A stretch of DNA of 64,000 bases from Flavobacterium ginsengisoli (GTDB taxonomy: Bacteria; Bacteroidota; Bacteroidia; Flavobacteriales; Flavobacteriaceae), in NCBI RefSeq assembly GCF_029625315.1, contig NZ_CP121110.1, forward strand, positions 983,501 to 1,047,500, given 5' to 3'. The first letter of the stretch is position 1. Each line of letters begins with the position of its first letter. Below the pieces are notes generated by a model. That model ran no database searches and had not been told where the DNA came from. It saw only the letters and a list, made by a program, of their open reading frames with translations. Of the stretch, positions 21,111 to 30,501 are shown one piece after another. A program made the translations under genes and the position numbers.

Positions 21111-21171
21111 GCCACAGATTTTACAGATCAATATTGATTTGAAAATCCTTTTTAATCTTTTAATCTGTGGC
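21111..21171. repeat. Intergenic inverted repeat, GCCACAGATT type
   Basis: GCCACAGATT (21111-21120) and AATCTGTGGC (21162-21171) flank 41 AT-rich bases. A degenerate further copy of the GTGGCA end follows near 21205-21212. It looks like a small dispersed element between porX and tsaE. Confidence 0.5.
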
Positions 21172-21227
21172 ATTTAAAAAATAATTCGCCAAAATTTGCG
21201 AAATTCGTGGCAAAAAAATAAACAACA

Positions 21228-21635
21228 ATGAACATCGTTTTTTCATTAGATCAAATTCAAGAAGTTGCCGAGCAGATTATAGCTTCAAACCCTAAAAAAA
21301 TCATTCTTTTTAATGGTGAAATGGGAGTTGGGAAAACTACTTTAATCAAACAACTATGCAAAAGTTTAGGAGTTCAAGATGCAACAAGCAGTCCGACTTT
21401 TTCTCTTGTAAACGAATACCAAACTTCTAGTAATCAAACCGTTTATCACTTTGATTTTTATAGATTAAACAAAGAAACCGAAGCGCTAGATATGGGCGTT
21501 GACGATTATTTGTATTCTGGAAATTGGTGTTTTATCGAATGGTCTGAAAAAATTGCGAGTCTGATCCCAGAAGAACATTCTACAATAAATATAGAATTGC
21601 TTGCTGATGGAAAAAGAGAACTAAATTTAGTTTAA
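21228..21635 (+). CDS. tsaE: tRNA threonylcarbamoyladenosine ATPase TsaE
   Basis: 135-residue P-loop ATPase that drives the TsaB-TsaD-TsaE complex making t6A in ANN-decoding tRNAs. The Walker A is FNGEMGVGKTTLIKQ. Then come ATSSPTFSLVNEY (conserved SPTF), VYHFDFYRL, and the Walker B-like WCFIEWSEKI. Length is typical. The Sua5-type partner enzyme is in this window at 33053-33673. Confidence 0.94.
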   Translation: MNIVFSLDQIQEVAEQIIASNPKKIILFNGEMGVGKTTLIKQLCKSLGVQDATSSPTFSLVNEYQTSSNQTVYHFDFYRLNKETEALDMGVDDYLYSGNWCFIEWSEKIASLIPEEHSTINIELLADGKRELNLV

Positions 21636-21787
21636 AACCTATAATAAATAATCGTAAAAAGAAAAATTCACCTCTTTATTGACAGGTATAATATTTCTTA
21701 ACTTTTATCTTTGAGTATTAGCAGAATTTTTACATTAATTTTAAAACTTTTTACGTAATTTGTACTCCTTAATTTTTTGCATTATCC

Positions 21788-22988
21788 ATGTCAATCACGT
21801 TAACTCCATTTACAAAACAACAATTAATACCGCAGGAAGAAAAACTTGAGGTTGGTCGTTTTAAAAGAGAACTTTTTATAGGAATTCCTAAAGAAACAAG
21901 TTACCAGGAACGTCGTATCTGTCTTACGCCCGATGCTGTAAATTCCTTAACTTACGCAGGTCACCGCGTTATGATTGAATCTGGAGCAGGAGAATGTTCG
22001 AGTTATACAGACAAAGAATATGCAGATGCGGGAGCAGAAATTACAAAAGACACCAAAAGGGTTTTTGGTTGCCCATTTCTATTAAAAGTAGAACCGCCAA
22101 CTTTGGCTGAAATTGAAATGATAAATCCCGAAACGGTTATTATTTCTGCGATTCAGCTAAAAACTAAAAAGAAATCTTACTTCGAAGCTTTAGCCCAAAA
22201 GAAAATTACTGCCTTAGCTTTTGAATATATTAAAGACGAAGACGGATCTTATCCTGCTGTAAAATCTTTAAGCGAAATCGCCGGAACTGCCTCAATACTT
22301 ATTGCTTGCAGAATTAATGATCACAGATGAATTTGGAAAAGGCCTTTTATTTGGAAACATTACAGGCGTTCCTCCTACCGAAGTTGTGATTTTAGGAGCT
22401 GGAACCGTTGGGGAATTTGCGGCAAAAACCGCTATTGGATTAGGCGCAAATGTTAAGGTTTTTGATAACTCTATTACAAAACTACGTCGTCTTCAAAACA
22501 ATTTAAATCAAAGAATTTTTACTTCTACCATACAGCAAAAAGGTTTATTAAAGGCTTTAAGACGTTGTGATGTGGCAATTGGAGCAATGCGCGGAAAAGA
22601 ACGTTGTCCGATTGTTGTGAACGAAACAATGGTAGAACATATGAAAAAAGGCGCTGTAATTGTTGACGTTAGTATTGATACTGGTGGCTGTTTCGAAACT
22701 TCAGAAGTAACTACTCACGAAAAACCAACATTTATTAAAAGCAATGTTTTACATTATTGTGTACCAAATATACCATCTCGTTATTCCAAAACTGCTTCAT
22801 TATCAATAAGTAATATCTTAACACCTTACCTGCATCAGATAGCCGAAGATGGTGGTATTGAAAGCGCAATTCGATGCAATAAAGGCCTTAAAAACGGCAT
22901 TTATCTTTATCACGGAATTCTAACAAATAAAGCAATTGGCGACTGGTTCGATTTGCCAGACAACGATATTAATTTACTTGTATTTTAA
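21788..22988 (+). CDS. ald: Alanine dehydrogenase (one frameshift)
   Basis: Converts alanine and NAD+ to pyruvate and ammonium. The N-terminal AlaDH/PNT domain has IGIPKETSYQERRICLTPDAV (substrate Arg) and GHRVMIESGAGECSSYTDKEY. The NAD-binding domain has TEVVILGAGTVGEFAAKTAIGLGANVKVFD. An extra T at 22305-22306 (ATTGCT[T]GCAGAA, expected ATTGCTGCAGAA) splits the frame between the domains. Corrected length is 399 aa, slightly longer than Bacillus Ald, as usual in Flavobacteria. Confidence 0.92.
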
Positions 22989-23001
22989 GAGAACTTTAAT
23001 G

Positions 23002-23009
23002 TACCTTTG
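23002..23009 (+). promoter_or_regulatory. TAnnTTTG promoter element
   Basis: TACCTTTG, 15 bases before the ATG at 23025. Confidence 0.5.
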
Positions 23010-23024
23010 CAAAAATTTTATTTC

Positions 23025-23399
23025 ATGAAGTTCGTACACCGTTTTGCATATTACCTGATTGGTCTCGTTATGGGATGTTTTATTGTATCAGGATTTTTTA
23101 TCGGAAAAGATACCCGATGCAATTATTTTCCAAATGCTCGAGTTTTAAATAACCTTAGAACAAAACCATTTCAATATTCTCCAAAAGCCGTTCAGACTTT
23201 AAGTGAAAAATGGGTTGACACGGCAGATGTCAAAAACACATTAACTTATGGAGATGTCGATTTTGACCAAAGCAATGTTCCATTCAAAAAAGGAAAGCTT
23301 TATATTATTGAAGGAAAAACAGTAAAAAATCAGGAAATTATTCTAAAAGTGGTGAATTACGAAAATAAAGCCGTTTTGGAAGAAATCATAAAAAAATAA
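23025..23399 (+). CDS. Conserved membrane-anchored protein (DUF4258-like)
   Basis: 124 residues from the ATG at 23025. I prefer this start to the upstream TTG at 23007, which lies inside the promoter match. One N-terminal membrane helix (FAYYLIGLVMGCFIVSGFFIG) is followed by a soluble part (CNYFPNARVLNNLRTKPFQYS... DVDFDQSNVPFKKGKLYIIEGKTVKNQEIILKVVNYENKAVLEEI). The ending resembles DUF4258 proteins; function unknown. It is followed by a strong terminator. Confidence 0.7.
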   Translation: MKFVHRFAYYLIGLVMGCFIVSGFFIGKDTRCNYFPNARVLNNLRTKPFQYSPKAVQTLSEKWVDTADVKNTLTYGDVDFDQSNVPFKKGKLYIIEGKTVKNQEIILKVVNYENKAVLEEIIKK

Positions 23400-23443
23400 A
23401 AAGAAAACCCAATAACACGTTTAATGTTATTGGGTTTTCTTTT
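23399..23443 (+). terminator. Bidirectional terminator between the 23025 gene and ung
   Basis: 16-bp perfect stem AAGAAAACCCAATAAC (23401-23416) / GTTATTGGGTTTTCTT (23426-23441), 9-base loop, T-run on the plus strand and A-run before it. It serves the plus-strand gene and probably the convergent ung gene. Confidence 0.85.
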
Positions 23444-23504
23444 ATAAGGAATATTTATCTAAAAGCACAAAGTCTTTTCCTTTGCAACTTTGTAACTAAA
23501 AAAA

Positions 23505-24170
23505 TCACCATTCAATTTCTTTTAATCCTTTAGATTTCAAGAATTCATTTGTTTGGCTAAAATGTTTGTTCCCAAACCAGAAACCTCTATTGGCACTTAA
23601 TGGAGAAGGATGTCCCGATTTTAAAATATGGTGTTTTGAAGCATCAATTAAAGTAGCTTTCTTTTGAGCAAAACCTCCCCAAAGTAAAAAGACAACATTT
23701 TCTTTTTCAGCAGAAATTTGTTTGATCACGGCATCAGTAAATTTCTCCCAACCTTTTCCTTGATGGCTCCCTGCTTCAGATTGTCTAACAGTTAAAGTAG
23801 CATTTAAAAGAAAAACGCCTTGATCTGCCCAACGTTCTAAATTACCCGTATTAGGCATTGGTATATTGAAATCATCCTGAATTTCCTTAAATATATTTTG
23901 AAGCGATGGCGGAAACGGAATTCCATCATTTACAGAAAAACACAATCCATTTGCTTGATTTGGCCCATGATAAGGATCTTGCCCGATAATAACCACTTTA
24001 ACTTCATCAAAATGACAATGGTCAAAAGCTGAAAAAATCTGATTCCCTTTTGGATAACAAACTTTTGTTGCGTATTCCGTTTTTACAAATTCAATTAAAT
24101 CGTTGAAATATGGTTTTTCGAATTCTTCATTCAAAACTGGTTTCCAAGAAGAATGCATTTTTACGTCCAT
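23505..24170 (-). CDS. ung: Uracil-DNA glycosylase
   Basis: 221-residue family 1 enzyme that removes uracil from DNA. Catalytic Asp in VVIIGQDPYHGPNQANGLCFSV; VVFLLWGGFAQKK; and the leucine-loop region with the second catalytic residue HILKSGHPSPLSANRGFWFGNKHFSQTN. Length matches E. coli Ung. It is transcribed away from mutS2. Confidence 0.96.
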   Translation of the reverse strand: MDVKMHSSWKPVLNEEFEKPYFNDLIEFVKTEYATKVCYPKGNQIFSAFDHCHFDEVKVVIIGQDPYHGPNQANGLCFSVNDGIPFPPSLQNIFKEIQDDFNIPMPNTGNLERWADQGVFLLNATLTVRQSEAGSHQGKGWEKFTDAVIKQISAEKENVVFLLWGGFAQKKATLIDASKHHILKSGHPSPLSANRGFWFGNKHFSQTNEFLKSKGLKEIEW

Positions 24171-24280
24171 AATTTTTTTTATGCGAATTTCAGAAATTAT
24201 TACTTAAAATCATATTTACTAAAAAGAAAAATATCAAAAGTCAAAAAACAAAAATTAAAACGATAGCAAAGAAAAAAACT

Positions 24281-24308
24281 CATAATTCATAATTCATAAT
24301 TCACAATT
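24281..24308 (+). repeat. Heptamer array CATAATT (4 units)
   Basis: Three exact CATAATT units and one CACAATT, in the spacer between ung and mutS2. Confidence 0.65.
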
Positions 24309-24322
24309 GATGAATGTTTTCG

Positions 24323-24330
24323 TACTTTTG
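24323..24330 (+). promoter_or_regulatory. TAnnTTTG promoter element of mutS2
   Basis: TACTTTTG, 24 bases before the ATG at 24355. Confidence 0.55.
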
Positions 24331-24354
24331 CTTTTGCTTTCATAAAGAAATTAA

Positions 24355-26520
24355 ATGATCAGTATTACAGAAAAAACATTACAAGACTTACAATTTCCAA
24401 CTGTATTAGAAACCATTTCAGATGGTTGCAACACCGACATTGGAAAAGAAAAGGCTTTACAAATAAAACCATTTAGAGATAAAGAAGAATTAATGCAAGC
24501 TTTGATGCAAACATCAGAGTATGTGTCTTCTTTTCAAAATAATAACGCAATTCCGAATCACGGATTTGATGCCATTACGCATGAAATTAAGTTTTTAGCA
24601 ATCGAAGACAGTTTTCTTGAAGTAGGAAGTTTTAGAAAAATCGCTAACCTTTCAGCGACAACAAATGTCTTATTGAACTTCTTAAAAAAATTCGATGACT
24701 ACTATCCGAATCTAAATGCAAGGGCTTCTAGAGTAGAACTAACAAAAGACATTATCTCTGCAATTGATGCAATAGTTGATAAATATGGAGAAATAAAAGA
24801 CAATGCTTCTCCTGCTTTAGCCGGAATTCGTCAGAATATGAATTTGGTTCGCGGAAAAGTGAATCAAAGTTTTGGCGTGGCTTTAACTCAATACAATAGC
24901 TTGGGTTATTTGGACGATATTAAAGAAAGTTTCGTGCAAAACCGTAGAGTTTTAGCTGTTTTAGCTATGTATCGTCGTAAAGTAAAAGGCTCAATTTTAG
25001 GAAGTTCAAAAACTGGAAGTATCGCATACATTGAACCAGAAGCTACTTTAAAATATTCTAGAGAATTAGCTAATTTAGAATACGAAGAAAAAGAAGAAAT
25101 AACGCGAATCTTAAAAAATTTATCGAATGTCATTCGTCCTTTTCTTCCTTTACTAGTTGAATATCAAGATTTTTTAAGTGATATTGATGTAGTTGCTGGA
25201 AAAGCTAAATATGCAAATCGCATTAATGGAATCCTGCCAACAATTACCGAAGAAAGAAGATTGTTCTTTAGAGAAGCGTATCATCCAATTTTGTATTTGA
25301 ACAACAAACAAAAACAAGAAGTTACGCATCCGCAAACCATTGAGCTAAAACAAGAAAACAGAATTATTGTAATTTCTGGACCAAACGCTGGAGGAAAAAC
25401 TATTTCCTTAAAAACGGTAGGTTTATTGCAATTAATGTTGCAATCTGGAATTTTGATTCCAGTTCATGAAAGAAGCGAAACTTTCTTATTTGATAGAATT
25501 TTAACAGATATCGGAGATAATCAATCTATTGAAAATCATCTAAGTACATATAGCTATAGATTAAAAAACATGAATTACTTTTTAAAGAAATGTAATAAGA
25601 AAACCATGTTTTTAATTGACGAATTTGGTACAGGTTCTGATCCTGAATTGGGTGGAGCTTTGGCTGAAATTTTCCTAGAAGAATTTTATCACCGTGAAGC
25701 TTTCGGAATTATCACAACGCATTATTCTAATTTGAAAATTTTAGCAAACGAATTGCCATATGCAACGAATGCGAATATGATGTTTGATGAAAAATCTTTA
25801 GAACCGATGTACAAACTGGCTTTGGGTCAGGCAGGAAGCTCATTTACGTTTGAAGTCGCTCAGAAAAATGGAATTCCGTTTGGATTGATTAATCGTGCGA
25901 AAAAGAAAATCGAAGTTGGAAAAGTTCGTTTTGATAAAACCATCGCAACACTTCAAAAAGAAAGATCGAAACTGGAAAAAACTTCTTTAAATTTAAAAGA
26001 AGAAGAAACCAGAGCGCGTGAAGAGAGTAAGAAGATGGAAAACATCAATACGAGAATTCAGCAAAAATTAGAAAGCTATCAAGAATTGTACGACAGTAAT
26101 CAAAAGATAATTTACATTGGACAAAAAATTGATGATATTGCTGAAAAGTATTTTAACAACAAAAACAAAAAAGAACTTATTGGTGAATTTTTGAAAATAG
26201 TTGAGATTGAAAATTCAAAACGTAAAAAAGCAACTCCAAAAGAAACTAAAGAAAAAGTTGAAAAGCAAAAAGAAATTATTGCTGAAGTAAAGGTAAAAGT
26301 TGAAGAAATACGAAAAGAGAAAAAAGAGAAAAAACTTAAACCAGTTGTTGAAAAACCAAAACCGATTTTAAAAATTGGTGATCGAGTAAGAATGCTTGAC
26401 GGGAGATCTGTTGGAAGTATAGATGCTATCGAAAAAAATAAAGCGACAGTAAATTATGGTATTTTTACTTCTAAAGTAAGTTTGGATGAATTGGAATTGG
26501 TAGAAGCAGTTAAGAAATAA
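24355..26520 (+). CDS. mutS2: MutS2-type ATPase lacking the Smr domain
   Basis: 721-residue MutS-family ATPase. The core/lever region (1-310) contains ALAGIRQNMNLVRGKVNQSF. The ATPase has Walker A IVISGPNAGGKTISLKTVG and Walker B with signature TMFLIDEFGTGSDPELGGALAEIFLEEFY. A long charged coiled coil follows (about 520-670), then a C-terminal KOW-like barrel (KIGDRVRMLDGRSVGSIDAIEKNKATVNYG). Classical MutS2 proteins end in an Smr nuclease domain; here the protein stops after the KOW-like part, at an ordinary stop codon. A role in ribosome-collision rescue or recombination control is inferred from the family. Confidence 0.88.
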   Translation: MISITEKTLQDLQFPTVLETISDGCNTDIGKEKALQIKPFRDKEELMQALMQTSEYVSSFQNNNAIPNHGFDAITHEIKFLAIEDSFLEVGSFRKIANLSATTNVLLNFLKKFDDYYPNLNARASRVELTKDIISAIDAIVDKYGEIKDNASPALAGIRQNMNLVRGKVNQSFGVALTQYNSLGYLDDIKESFVQNRRVLAVLAMYRRKVKGSILGSSKTGSIAYIEPEATLKYSRELANLEYEEKEEITRILKNLSNVIRPFLPLLVEYQDFLSDIDVVAGKAKYANRINGILPTITEERRLFFREAYHPILYLNNKQKQEVTHPQTIELKQENRIIVISGPNAGGKTISLKTVGLLQLMLQSGILIPVHERSETFLFDRILTDIGDNQSIENHLSTYSYRLKNMNYFLKKCNKKTMFLIDEFGTGSDPELGGALAEIFLEEFYHREAFGIITTHYSNLKILANELPYATNANMMFDEKSLEPMYKLALGQAGSSFTFEVAQKNGIPFGLINRAKKKIEVGKVRFDKTIATLQKERSKLEKTSLNLKEEETRAREESKKMENINTRIQQKLESYQELYDSNQKIIYIGQKIDDIAEKYFNNKNKKELIGEFLKIVEIENSKRKKATPKETKEKVEKQKEIIAEVKVKVEEIRKEKKEKKLKPVVEKPKPILKIGDRVRMLDGRSVGSIDAIEKNKATVNYGIFTSKVSLDELELVEAVKK

Positions 26521-26783
26521 GTTTTCAGTCCTTAAAAATTGGTAAAAAAAATAAAAATAAAAATAAAGCGATTTAAGGGACGATTTTTATTTTTACATAA
26601 AAGAACATTCCTATTTTTTAAAAATAGATTTAAACTAATTTACTGATGTCGTTTTTGATTTCTAAAATTTATTAAAAAACAAAAATCAATAGACATTATA
26701 AATACAAGCAAAAACATATTAATTCCTGTTTTATTTATTTCAATTAAGAATTGAAATATAAAACTTGAAATACAAATTATAAA

Positions 26784-27197
26784 ATGGAAAGTCTTCCAAA
26801 AAATAAAAAAATAGTTCTTTTTGACGGAGTTTGTAATCTCTGCAGTTCCGCTGTACAGTTTATCATCAATAACGACAAAAAAGATATTTTTAGATTTGTT
26901 GCACTGCAGTCTGATTTAGGAATTTCTATCTGTAAACATTTAGGAATTAGCTTTTCTAAAATGGATAGTATTATTTTATACGATCCTGGAACAGCATATT
27001 TTTACAAATCTTCTGCAATTCTTGAAATCGCTAAAAACTTTGGAGGCATTTGGAAATTAACTCCTATTTTTAGAATTGTGCCAATTTTTGTAAGCGATAA
27101 AATTTATGATTATGTTGCAAAAAACAGATACAATTGGTACGGCAAAAAAGAAAGTTGCATGATTCCAACTCCAGAATTGAAATCTAAGTTTTTGTAG
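26784..27197 (+). CDS. DCC-family thiol-disulfide oxidoreductase
   Basis: 137-residue DUF393 protein. The signature is IVLFDGVCNLCSSAVQFIINND, with the DxxCxxC arrangement, followed by FRFVALQSDLG and the C-terminal YDYVAKNRYNWYGKKESCMIP, all typical. Probably a small thioredoxin-like redox protein; the substrate is unknown. Upstream (26521-26783) is AT-rich and empty. Confidence 0.88.
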   Translation: MESLPKNKKIVLFDGVCNLCSSAVQFIINNDKKDIFRFVALQSDLGISICKHLGISFSKMDSIILYDPGTAYFYKSSAILEIAKNFGGIWKLTPIFRIVPIFVSDKIYDYVAKNRYNWYGKKESCMIPTPELKSKFL

Positions 27198-27255
27198 AAA
27201 ATTCCAATGTAAAAATTCCAAATTCCAAAAAGTAAAACTTCAGTGAACGTAATAT

Positions 27256-27355
27256 TGTCATTTCGACGAAGGAGAAATCTTCGTGAGAAACTCGACAAAG
27301 ATTGGATTCTCGTTGCGGAGTTACTTGTGAAGATTTCTCCTTCGTCGAAATGACA
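27256..27355. repeat. 27-bp perfect inverted repeat element
   Basis: Arms at 27256-27282 and 27329-27355 are exact reverse complements (begins TGTCATTTCGACGAAGGAG), separated by 46 bases, and are richer in GC than the surroundings. It resembles a short palindromic dispersed element or miniature inverted-repeat element between two convergent genes. No coding capacity. Confidence 0.75.
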
Positions 27356-27382
27356 AACTTAACGTAAAAACCTATAAAATAT

Positions 27383-27423
27383 AAAAATCCCAAGCTCCGA
27401 TAAATTTGGAATTTGGGATTTTT
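27383..27423 (-). terminator. Terminator of ettA
   Basis: AAAAATCCCAA (27383-27393) / TTGGGATTTTT (27413-27423), 19-base loop, 22 bases downstream of the ettA stop. Confidence 0.65.
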
Positions 27424-27445
27424 TATTTGAAATTTATTAAAAAAA

Positions 27446-29137
27446 TTATCTAATTAATTTTCTATATTTCAAACGTTTAGGAGTTAAATCACCGCCAAGA
27501 CGTTTCTTTTTGTTTTCTTCATAATCAGAGAAACTACCTTCGAAGAAATAAACTTCAGAATCTCCTTCGAAAGCTAAGATGTGTGTACAAATTCTATCTA
27601 AGAACCATCTGTCGTGAGAAATAATTACAGCACAACCTGCAAAATTTTCTAAACCTTCTTCAAGTGCACGAAGAGTATTTACATCAAGGTCATTCGTTGG
27701 CTCATCCAGTAAAAGTACGTTTCCTTCTTCTTTCAAAGTCATTGCCAAGTGCAAACGGTTACGCTCTCCACCAGAAAGCATTGAAACTTTTTTGTTTTGC
27801 TCGCCGCCCCCAAAATTAAAACGAGATAAATAAGCTCTAGAATTTACTTGCTTTCCTCCCATCATAATCAATTCTTGACCATCTGCAAAGTTTTCCCAGA
27901 TTGATTTATTTGGATCAATGTTCGAGTGTGACTGATCTACATAAGCAATTTTTACTGTGTCTCCAACAGAAAATTCTCCACTATCAGTAGCTTGTTCGCC
28001 CATGATCATTTTGAAAATAGTCGATTTACCAGCACCGTTTGGTCCTATAATTCCAACAATACCAGCTTGAGGCAAAGTAAAATTCAAATTATCATATAAT
28101 AATTTATCACCAAAAGCTTTTGCAACATTTTTAGCTTCAATAACATTTGTTCCTAAACGTGGTCCATTTGGAATGTAGATCTCTAATTTTTCGTCTAGTT
28201 GTTTTTGATCTTCGTTTAATAATTTGTCGTAGTTCTGTAAACGTGCTTTTTGTTTTGTCTGACGACCTTTTGCTCCTTGACGAACCCACTCCAACTCACG
28301 CTCTAAAGTTTTTCTACGTTTAGAAGCCACTTTTTCTTCTTGAGCCAAACGGTTTGATTTTTGATCCAACCAAGAAGAATAATTTCCTTTCCAAGGAATA
28401 CCTTCTCCTCTATCTAGTTCTAAAATCCATCCAGCAACATTATCTAAGAAATAACGGTCGTGTGTTACTGCAATTACAGTTCCAGAATATTGTGCTAAGT
28501 GTTGCTCTAACCAAAGAACTGACTCAGCATCAAGGTGGTTGGTTGGCTCATCCAATAGCAATACATCTGGTTGTTGCAATAACAAACGGCATAAAGCTAC
28601 ACGACGACGCTCACCTCCTGAAAGGTTTTTAATTGGCGTATCTCCTTCTGGAGTACGCAATGCATCCATTGCGATTTCTAATTTTGTATCGATTTCCCAA
28701 GCGCCAAGAGCATCAATTTTGTCTTGCAATGCTGCTTGACGGTCCATCAATTTATCCATTTTGTCTTGATCTTCGTAATATTCTGGAAGACCGAACAAAT
28801 CATTGATTTGATTGTATTCTTCTAAAACTGCCATAGTTTCGGCTGCTCCTTCACGAACAATTTCGATAACTGTTTTAGAATCGTCAAGAATTGGTTCTTG
28901 CTCTAAATATCCTACTGTATAACCAGGCTGGAATACTACATCTCCTTGGTAGTTTTTATCAACTCCAGCAATAATTTTTAAAAGTGAAGATTTACCAGAA
29001 CCATTAAGTCCCAAAATACCAATCTTAGCTCCGTAGAAGAAACTAAGGTAAATATTCTTAAGAACTGGTTTGTCTGCTCCTTGATAGGTTTTACTCAATT
29101 TCTGCATTGAGAAAATTACTTTCTTATCGTCTGACAT
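27446..29137 (-). CDS. ettA: Energy-dependent translational throttle protein EttA
   Basis: 563-residue ABC-F protein without membrane segments that binds the ribosomal E site and gates entry into elongation according to ATP/ADP. Two ABC cassettes: Walker A GLNGSGKSSLLK and GPNGAGKSTIFK; signatures LSGGERRRVAL and LSGGERNRLHLA; Walker B LLLDEPTNHLD and LLLDEPTNDLD. The arm and linker contain KRRKTLERELEWVRQGAKGRQTKQKARL. Length and linker fit EttA rather than other ABC-F types. Confidence 0.94.
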   Translation of the reverse strand: MSDDKKVIFSMQKLSKTYQGADKPVLKNIYLSFFYGAKIGILGLNGSGKSSLLKIIAGVDKNYQGDVVFQPGYTVGYLEQEPILDDSKTVIEIVREGAAETMAVLEEYNQINDLFGLPEYYEDQDKMDKLMDRQAALQDKIDALGAWEIDTKLEIAMDALRTPEGDTPIKNLSGGERRRVALCRLLLQQPDVLLLDEPTNHLDAESVLWLEQHLAQYSGTVIAVTHDRYFLDNVAGWILELDRGEGIPWKGNYSSWLDQKSNRLAQEEKVASKRRKTLERELEWVRQGAKGRQTKQKARLQNYDKLLNEDQKQLDEKLEIYIPNGPRLGTNVIEAKNVAKAFGDKLLYDNLNFTLPQAGIVGIIGPNGAGKSTIFKMIMGEQATDSGEFSVGDTVKIAYVDQSHSNIDPNKSIWENFADGQELIMMGGKQVNSRAYLSRFNFGGGEQNKKVSMLSGGERNRLHLAMTLKEEGNVLLLDEPTNDLDVNTLRALEEGLENFAGCAVIISHDRWFLDRICTHILAFEGDSEVYFFEGSFSDYEENKKKRLGGDLTPKRLKYRKLIR

Positions 29138-29183
29138 TTTTTATTTTTTATTATATTATTTATTTTTTTTGAATTCTGACATC

Positions 29184-29366
29184 TTAAACTCTACCTTTCA
29201 GAGCATTGAAAACCCAAGCATTAGCAAGGAAACCTACTCCAACAGCACCAAATCCCCAACCTGAAACATCGCTGTATCTAAAGATTCCAAGACCTATAAG
29301 CAAAAATCCCATAAGTACCATTATTAAAGTGGCCCATCCTAAAATGGTGTTTTTATTCATTCCCAT
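29184..29366 (-). CDS. CAL67264-type small membrane protein
   Basis: 60 residues with two hydrophobic helices (TILGWATLIMVLMGFLLIGLGIF and GWGFGAVGVGFLANAWVFNAL) and a short basic end (KGRV). The sequence matches the small Flavobacteria membrane family named after Gramella CAL67264. It sits 46 bases upstream of ettA on the same strand. Function unknown. Confidence 0.8.
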   Translation of the reverse strand: MGMNKNTILGWATLIMVLMGFLLIGLGIFRYSDVSGWGFGAVGVGFLANAWVFNALKGRV

Positions 29367-29428
29367 AATTATGTAAATATTAATAGTGTCAAATTTTTAG
29401 AAAGGCAAATATCGTGAATTTTAATGGC

Positions 29429-30433
29429 TTAATTAAATATTTTATAAAGCATTTCTTTTAACAAATCTGATTGAGGTAAAGCATTAGCACCCACACCTTT
29501 ACTTTTAATATCAATATCGCGTAAAGCGCCAACAATCTGACTTACTTTTCTCATTGGATAATTTTTGACCGCCAAATCATATTCTTTTAAAAAATACGGA
29601 TTTACTCCAAGTACCGATGCAACGTTTTTAGGATTTTTATCTTTTAATCCATGATACTTTAGAAGCTGAACAAAAAAGCCAAATACCAAACCTGTAGTCA
29701 TAACTAAAGGATATTCTTTAGGATTATGAGCAAAGTTTTCTGCTATCTTATAAGCTTTCAATTGATTTCGTTCTCCAATTGCTTTTCGAAGTTCAAATAC
29801 ATTATAATCTTTGCTAAAACCAATATTTTCTTCAATGTGTTCTGCTGTGATCATAGTGCCTTTCGGTAAAATAATCTGCAGTTTTTCTAGCTCATTATTG
29901 ATTTTACTCAAATCTGTACCTAAAAATTCAACTAACATGGCATTAGCTTTTGGATCAATGGTGTATTTTTTTCCAGCTAAAACACGCTTTATCCAATCTC
30001 CTACCTGATTTTCATATAATTTTTTACTTTCGTAAACAACGCCCTTCTGTCCTAATAGTTTGGTAACTTTTTTACGTTTATCTAGTGTCTTATATTTATA
30101 GCAAATAACCAAAACGGTAGTTTGCATTGGATTCTCTACATACGATTCGATTTTATCAATTGTTCTTGATAAATCCTGCGCTTCTTTCACTATAACAACT
30201 TGACGTTCAGCCATCATAGGATAGCGCTTGGCCGTTGAAACAATATCATCTACAGAAACATCTCTTCCATATAAAACTGTTTGATTAAAGCCTTTTTCTT
30301 CTTCAGCTAAAACATTCTGTTCAATATATTCCGATAACTTATCTATATAATAAGGTTCTTCACCCATTAAAAAATAAATCGGTTTAATATCTCCGGCTTT
30401 GATATCGTTAACAATTTTTACTACTTCGTCCAT
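29429..30433 (-). CDS. holA: DNA polymerase III subunit delta
   Basis: 334-residue clamp-loader subunit that opens the beta sliding clamp. The N-terminal domain starts with IKPIYFLMGEEPYYIDKLSEYIEQNVL, followed by RYPMMAERQVVIVKEAQDL and FLGTDLSKINNELEKLQIILP. The C-terminal collar has KNYPMRKVSQIVGALRDIDIKSKGVG. Length matches the family. It is transcribed divergently from the nuclease-domain gene at 30502. Confidence 0.92.
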   Translation of the reverse strand: MDEVVKIVNDIKAGDIKPIYFLMGEEPYYIDKLSEYIEQNVLAEEEKGFNQTVLYGRDVSVDDIVSTAKRYPMMAERQVVIVKEAQDLSRTIDKIESYVENPMQTTVLVICYKYKTLDKRKKVTKLLGQKGVVYESKKLYENQVGDWIKRVLAGKKYTIDPKANAMLVEFLGTDLSKINNELEKLQIILPKGTMITAEHIEENIGFSKDYNVFELRKAIGERNQLKAYKIAENFAHNPKEYPLVMTTGLVFGFFVQLLKYHGLKDKNPKNVASVLGVNPYFLKEYDLAVKNYPMRKVSQIVGALRDIDIKSKGVGANALPQSDLLKEMLYKIFN

Positions 30434-30441
30434 TTATACTT

Positions 30442-30469
30442 GTTTCAAGTTTAAAGTTTCAAGTTACTT
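30442..30469. repeat. Heptamer array GTTTCAA (about 4 units)
   Basis: GTTTCAA, GTTTAAA, GTTTCAA, GTTACTT in the 68-base divergent spacer between holA and the 30502 gene. Confidence 0.55.
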
Positions 30470-30489
30470 TGAAACAAAAAACTATTTTA

Positions 30490-30497
30490 TATTTTTG
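30490..30497 (+). promoter_or_regulatory. TAnnTTTG promoter element
   Basis: TATTTTTG ends 4 bases before the ATG at 30502, implying a leaderless mRNA. Confidence 0.5.
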
Positions 30498-30501
30498 CTT
30501 T

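Noticed and set aside
30469..30501. N-terminal extension of the HsdR-domain protein
   Set aside because: It would place the promoter element inside the coding region; the ATG at 30502 fits better.
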